In this document: positions 6,866 to 8,135 of the stretch, in pieces
How the letters are laid out: every line of letters starts with the position of its first letter
How positions within the stretch are numbered: the stretch's first letter is position 1
Origin: Chloroflexota bacterium
GTDB taxonomy: Bacteria; Chloroflexota; Dormibacteria; CF-121
Direction: 5' to 3'
Assembly: GCA_005889395.1 (NCBI GenBank)
Contig: VBFX01000004.1
Coordinates: 1-8,135 of the forward strand
DNA length: 8,135 nucleotides
Position numbers and translations under genes: made by a program
The notes under the pieces: generated by a model
Told to the model about the DNA's origin: nothing
The model's input: only the letters and a program-made list of their open reading frames with translations
Database searches by the model: none

Positions 6866-8135
6866 TTAGATCGAGACGTCGAAGCGCTCGGGATTCCATT
6901 CGATCCCGAGCGCCGTCGGTCCCGCCATGTAGCCGAGCAACGCCGACGACGCGACGACGGCCGGGCTCGCCAGGTAACCGAGGCCGCCGACCCCCATGCG
7001 GTTCTGCCAGTTGCGATTGAAGGAGGTGATCGCGATCTCGCCTTTCTTGAGCGCGTCAGGACCCTGGCCGAAGCACGGGCCGCACCACGACTCGCGGATC
7101 TCCGCGCCGACGGATCGGAGCACATCAGCGATCGACTCACCGTTGAGGCGCGGCTCCGGGTGTTCGATGTCGCGCTTGACCCCGCCCGACCCCGGAAAGA
7201 TCACGAACGTCCTGGGCGCTTTCTCGAAGCCTCGCTCTCGCCCGGCGCGGATCACGAGGGCCGCCTCGAGGAGGTCGTCGTATCCGCCATTCGTGCAGGA
7301 GCCGATGAAGGCTTTGTCGAAGGCGAGCTTTTCCTGGGCGACCTCGTCAGCCGGGAAGGCATTCCCCGGGGCGAACGGCTTGGCGATAAACGGGACGAGC
7401 TCCGCGAGGTCAAGCGTCTCGTCGATGTCCCAGGCGACCTCCCGACCGGGCTCCAATCGTGGATAGGGCAAATCGGAAATACCTTTGCGCGTGTACCAGT
7501 CGAATGTGATCTCGTCCGGCGCAAAGATGCCGTTCTGTGCCTCGGCCTCGGCCATCATGTTGGCGACGGTATTGCGATACGGGATGGGCAGCTGGCGCTG
7601 CGCGTCGACGAACTCGACGCTCATCCCCTGCGCCTGCGCCTTGCCCCAGCGACGGAGCAACGCGAGCACGACGTCCTTGCCGCTGACCCAGGGCCGCAGT
7701 TTTCCGCTGAAGACTACACGCCGGCGCTTCGCCGGCGTGAAATAGATGTAGCCGGTCGACCATCCGAAGCCGAGCTGCGTGCTGCCCACGCCGGTTCTGA
7801 CGGCGCCGTACGCGCCATAGGCGCGACTATGCGAATCGGCCCCGGGGATGAACGAGCCGGGGACGACCAACCCCTGCTCGGGGAAGTAAAAGTGGAAGAT
7901 CCCATCGCCGGGCGTCGCGTAATACGGCTTGTGGATCTCGTGCAGCGTCGCAAAGTCCCGACCGATCCCCGTCTGCTTGTCGTCGGCGTTCCGCCCTGAG
8001 AAAACGAAGTGATCGTTTGCGATGGCGGCCTGCCGAGGATAGATGGTGTCGCCACCGGTGATCTGGTTGAAGGTGTGGATCGTGAACGGCGCCGTGCCGT
8101 CGGAGGCCGGTAGCAGGTCGCACCAGACCCGCAGC
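6866..8135 (-). CDS. Aconitase / 3-isopropylmalate dehydratase (LeuC-like) large subunit, 5' end missing
   Basis: An iron-sulfur hydro-lyase that moves a hydroxyl between neighbouring carbons by dehydration and rehydration (citrate, isopropylmalate, homocitrate or similar). The 422 visible residues run from the right edge with no start in the window. In order: TAPFTIHTFNQITGG, ANDHFVFSGR, EQGLVVPGSFIPGADSHSRA (the DSH active-site motif, with SHS in place of the usual SHT), GVGSTQLGFGWSTGYIYF and WVSGKDVV. The [4Fe-4S] ligands are C280 in IGSCTNG and C351/C354 in WCGPCFG (numbered from the first visible codon). FPGSGGVKR and ITSFNRNWQNRMG follow, then LASPAVVASSALLGYMAGP near the end. The swivelling small-subunit domain (LeuD-like) is not fused here, so a separate small subunit is expected, possibly outside the window. 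The internal TTG at 7870 is not the start: the homologous frame continues upstream. Sequence alone does not pick the substrate. The downstream MetE-like gene follows after 8 bases. Confidence 0.88.
   Translation of the reverse strand, partial: LRVWCDLLPASDGTAPFTIHTFNQITGGDTIYPRQAAIANDHFVFSGRNADDKQTGIGRDFATLHEIHKPYYATPGDGIFHFYFPEQGLVVPGSFIPGADSHSRAYGAYGAVRTGVGSTQLGFGWSTGYIYFTPAKRRRVVFSGKLRPWVSGKDVVLALLRRWGKAQAQGMSVEFVDAQRQLPIPYRNTVANMMAEAEAQNGIFAPDEITFDWYTRKGISDLPYPRLEPGREVAWDIDETLDLAELVPFIAKPFAPGNAFPADEVAQEKLAFDKAFIGSCTNGGYDDLLEAALVIRAGRERGFEKAPRTFVIFPGSGGVKRDIEHPEPRLNGESIADVLRSVGAEIRESWCGPCFGQGPDALKKGEIAITSFNRNWQNRMGVGGLGYLASPAVVASSALLGYMAGPTALGIEWNPERFDVSI
7717..7739. repeat. Perfect 10-bp inverted repeat with 3-base loop inside the aconitase-like gene
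   Basis: CACGCCGGCG (7717-7726) and its exact reverse complement (7730-7739) flank a CTT loop. Pairing stops at an A/A mismatch just outside. It lies within the coding region, over the residues TPAKRRR following the conserved GYIYF. There is no T run on either strand, so it is not a standard terminator. It may be chance in GC-rich Arg/Ala codons, or an RNA structure in the message. Confidence 0.6.

Noticed and set aside
6858..6899. Upstream ATG at 6899 as start of the MetE-like gene
   Set aside because: It would overlap the aconitase gene by 34 bases. The ATG at 6857 follows the stop by 8 bases with AAGG just before it and fits the family's length better. The choice is probable, not certain.
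7160..7999. 279-residue plus-strand open frame opposite the aconitase-like gene
   Set aside because: Antisense shadow of a strongly conserved iron-sulfur hydratase; no motif of its own.

Overview
The window is an 8.1 kb piece of a GC-rich bacterial genome, densely packed and with GTG/TTG starts in use. Nothing in it fixes the taxon. The gene styles (actinobacterial/Chloroflexota-like E1 subunits, a type HIII ribonuclease H, an MFS gene opening like those of uncultured soil lineages) suggest a soil or sediment bacterium, possibly known only from metagenomes. That is inference. I see no mobile element, CRISPR array, tRNA or rRNA.

Layout. (1) Minus strand, 1-1212: the start of an MFS transporter running off the left edge, preceded by a ribonuclease HIII gene (rnhC) that is broken near its 3' end. 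The rnhC catalytic frame runs without a stop into the MFS frame, while the true rnhC C-terminus and stop lie in another frame. (2) Plus strand, 1242-5706: a four-gene operon with every junction overlapping. It encodes E1 alpha, E1 beta and E2 of a 2-oxoacid dehydrogenase complex, then a DRE-TIM acyltransferase of the isopropylmalate/homocitrate synthase type. No E3 gene follows. (3) Minus strand, 5736-8135, convergent with the operon and 29 bases from it: an aconitase/isopropylmalate-isomerase large subunit (5' end outside the window), then a stand-alone MetE-like zinc methyltransferase-fold protein.

How the genes may work together. E1/E2 turns a 2-oxoacid into an acyl-CoA. The synthase at the end of the same operon belongs to a group that condenses an acyl-CoA with a 2-oxoacid. 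The convergent aconitase-type gene belongs to the family that isomerises the resulting hydroxy acids. These are three of the steps of a 2-oxoacid chain-extension pathway (as in leucine, lysine-aminoadipate or isoleucine-citramalate synthesis). Missing from the window are the small hydratase subunit, the oxidative decarboxylase and E3. The MetE-like protein would be an additional, unexplained step. The link between the two convergent units is a hypothesis from proximity. The individual family assignments are firm; the exact substrates are not.
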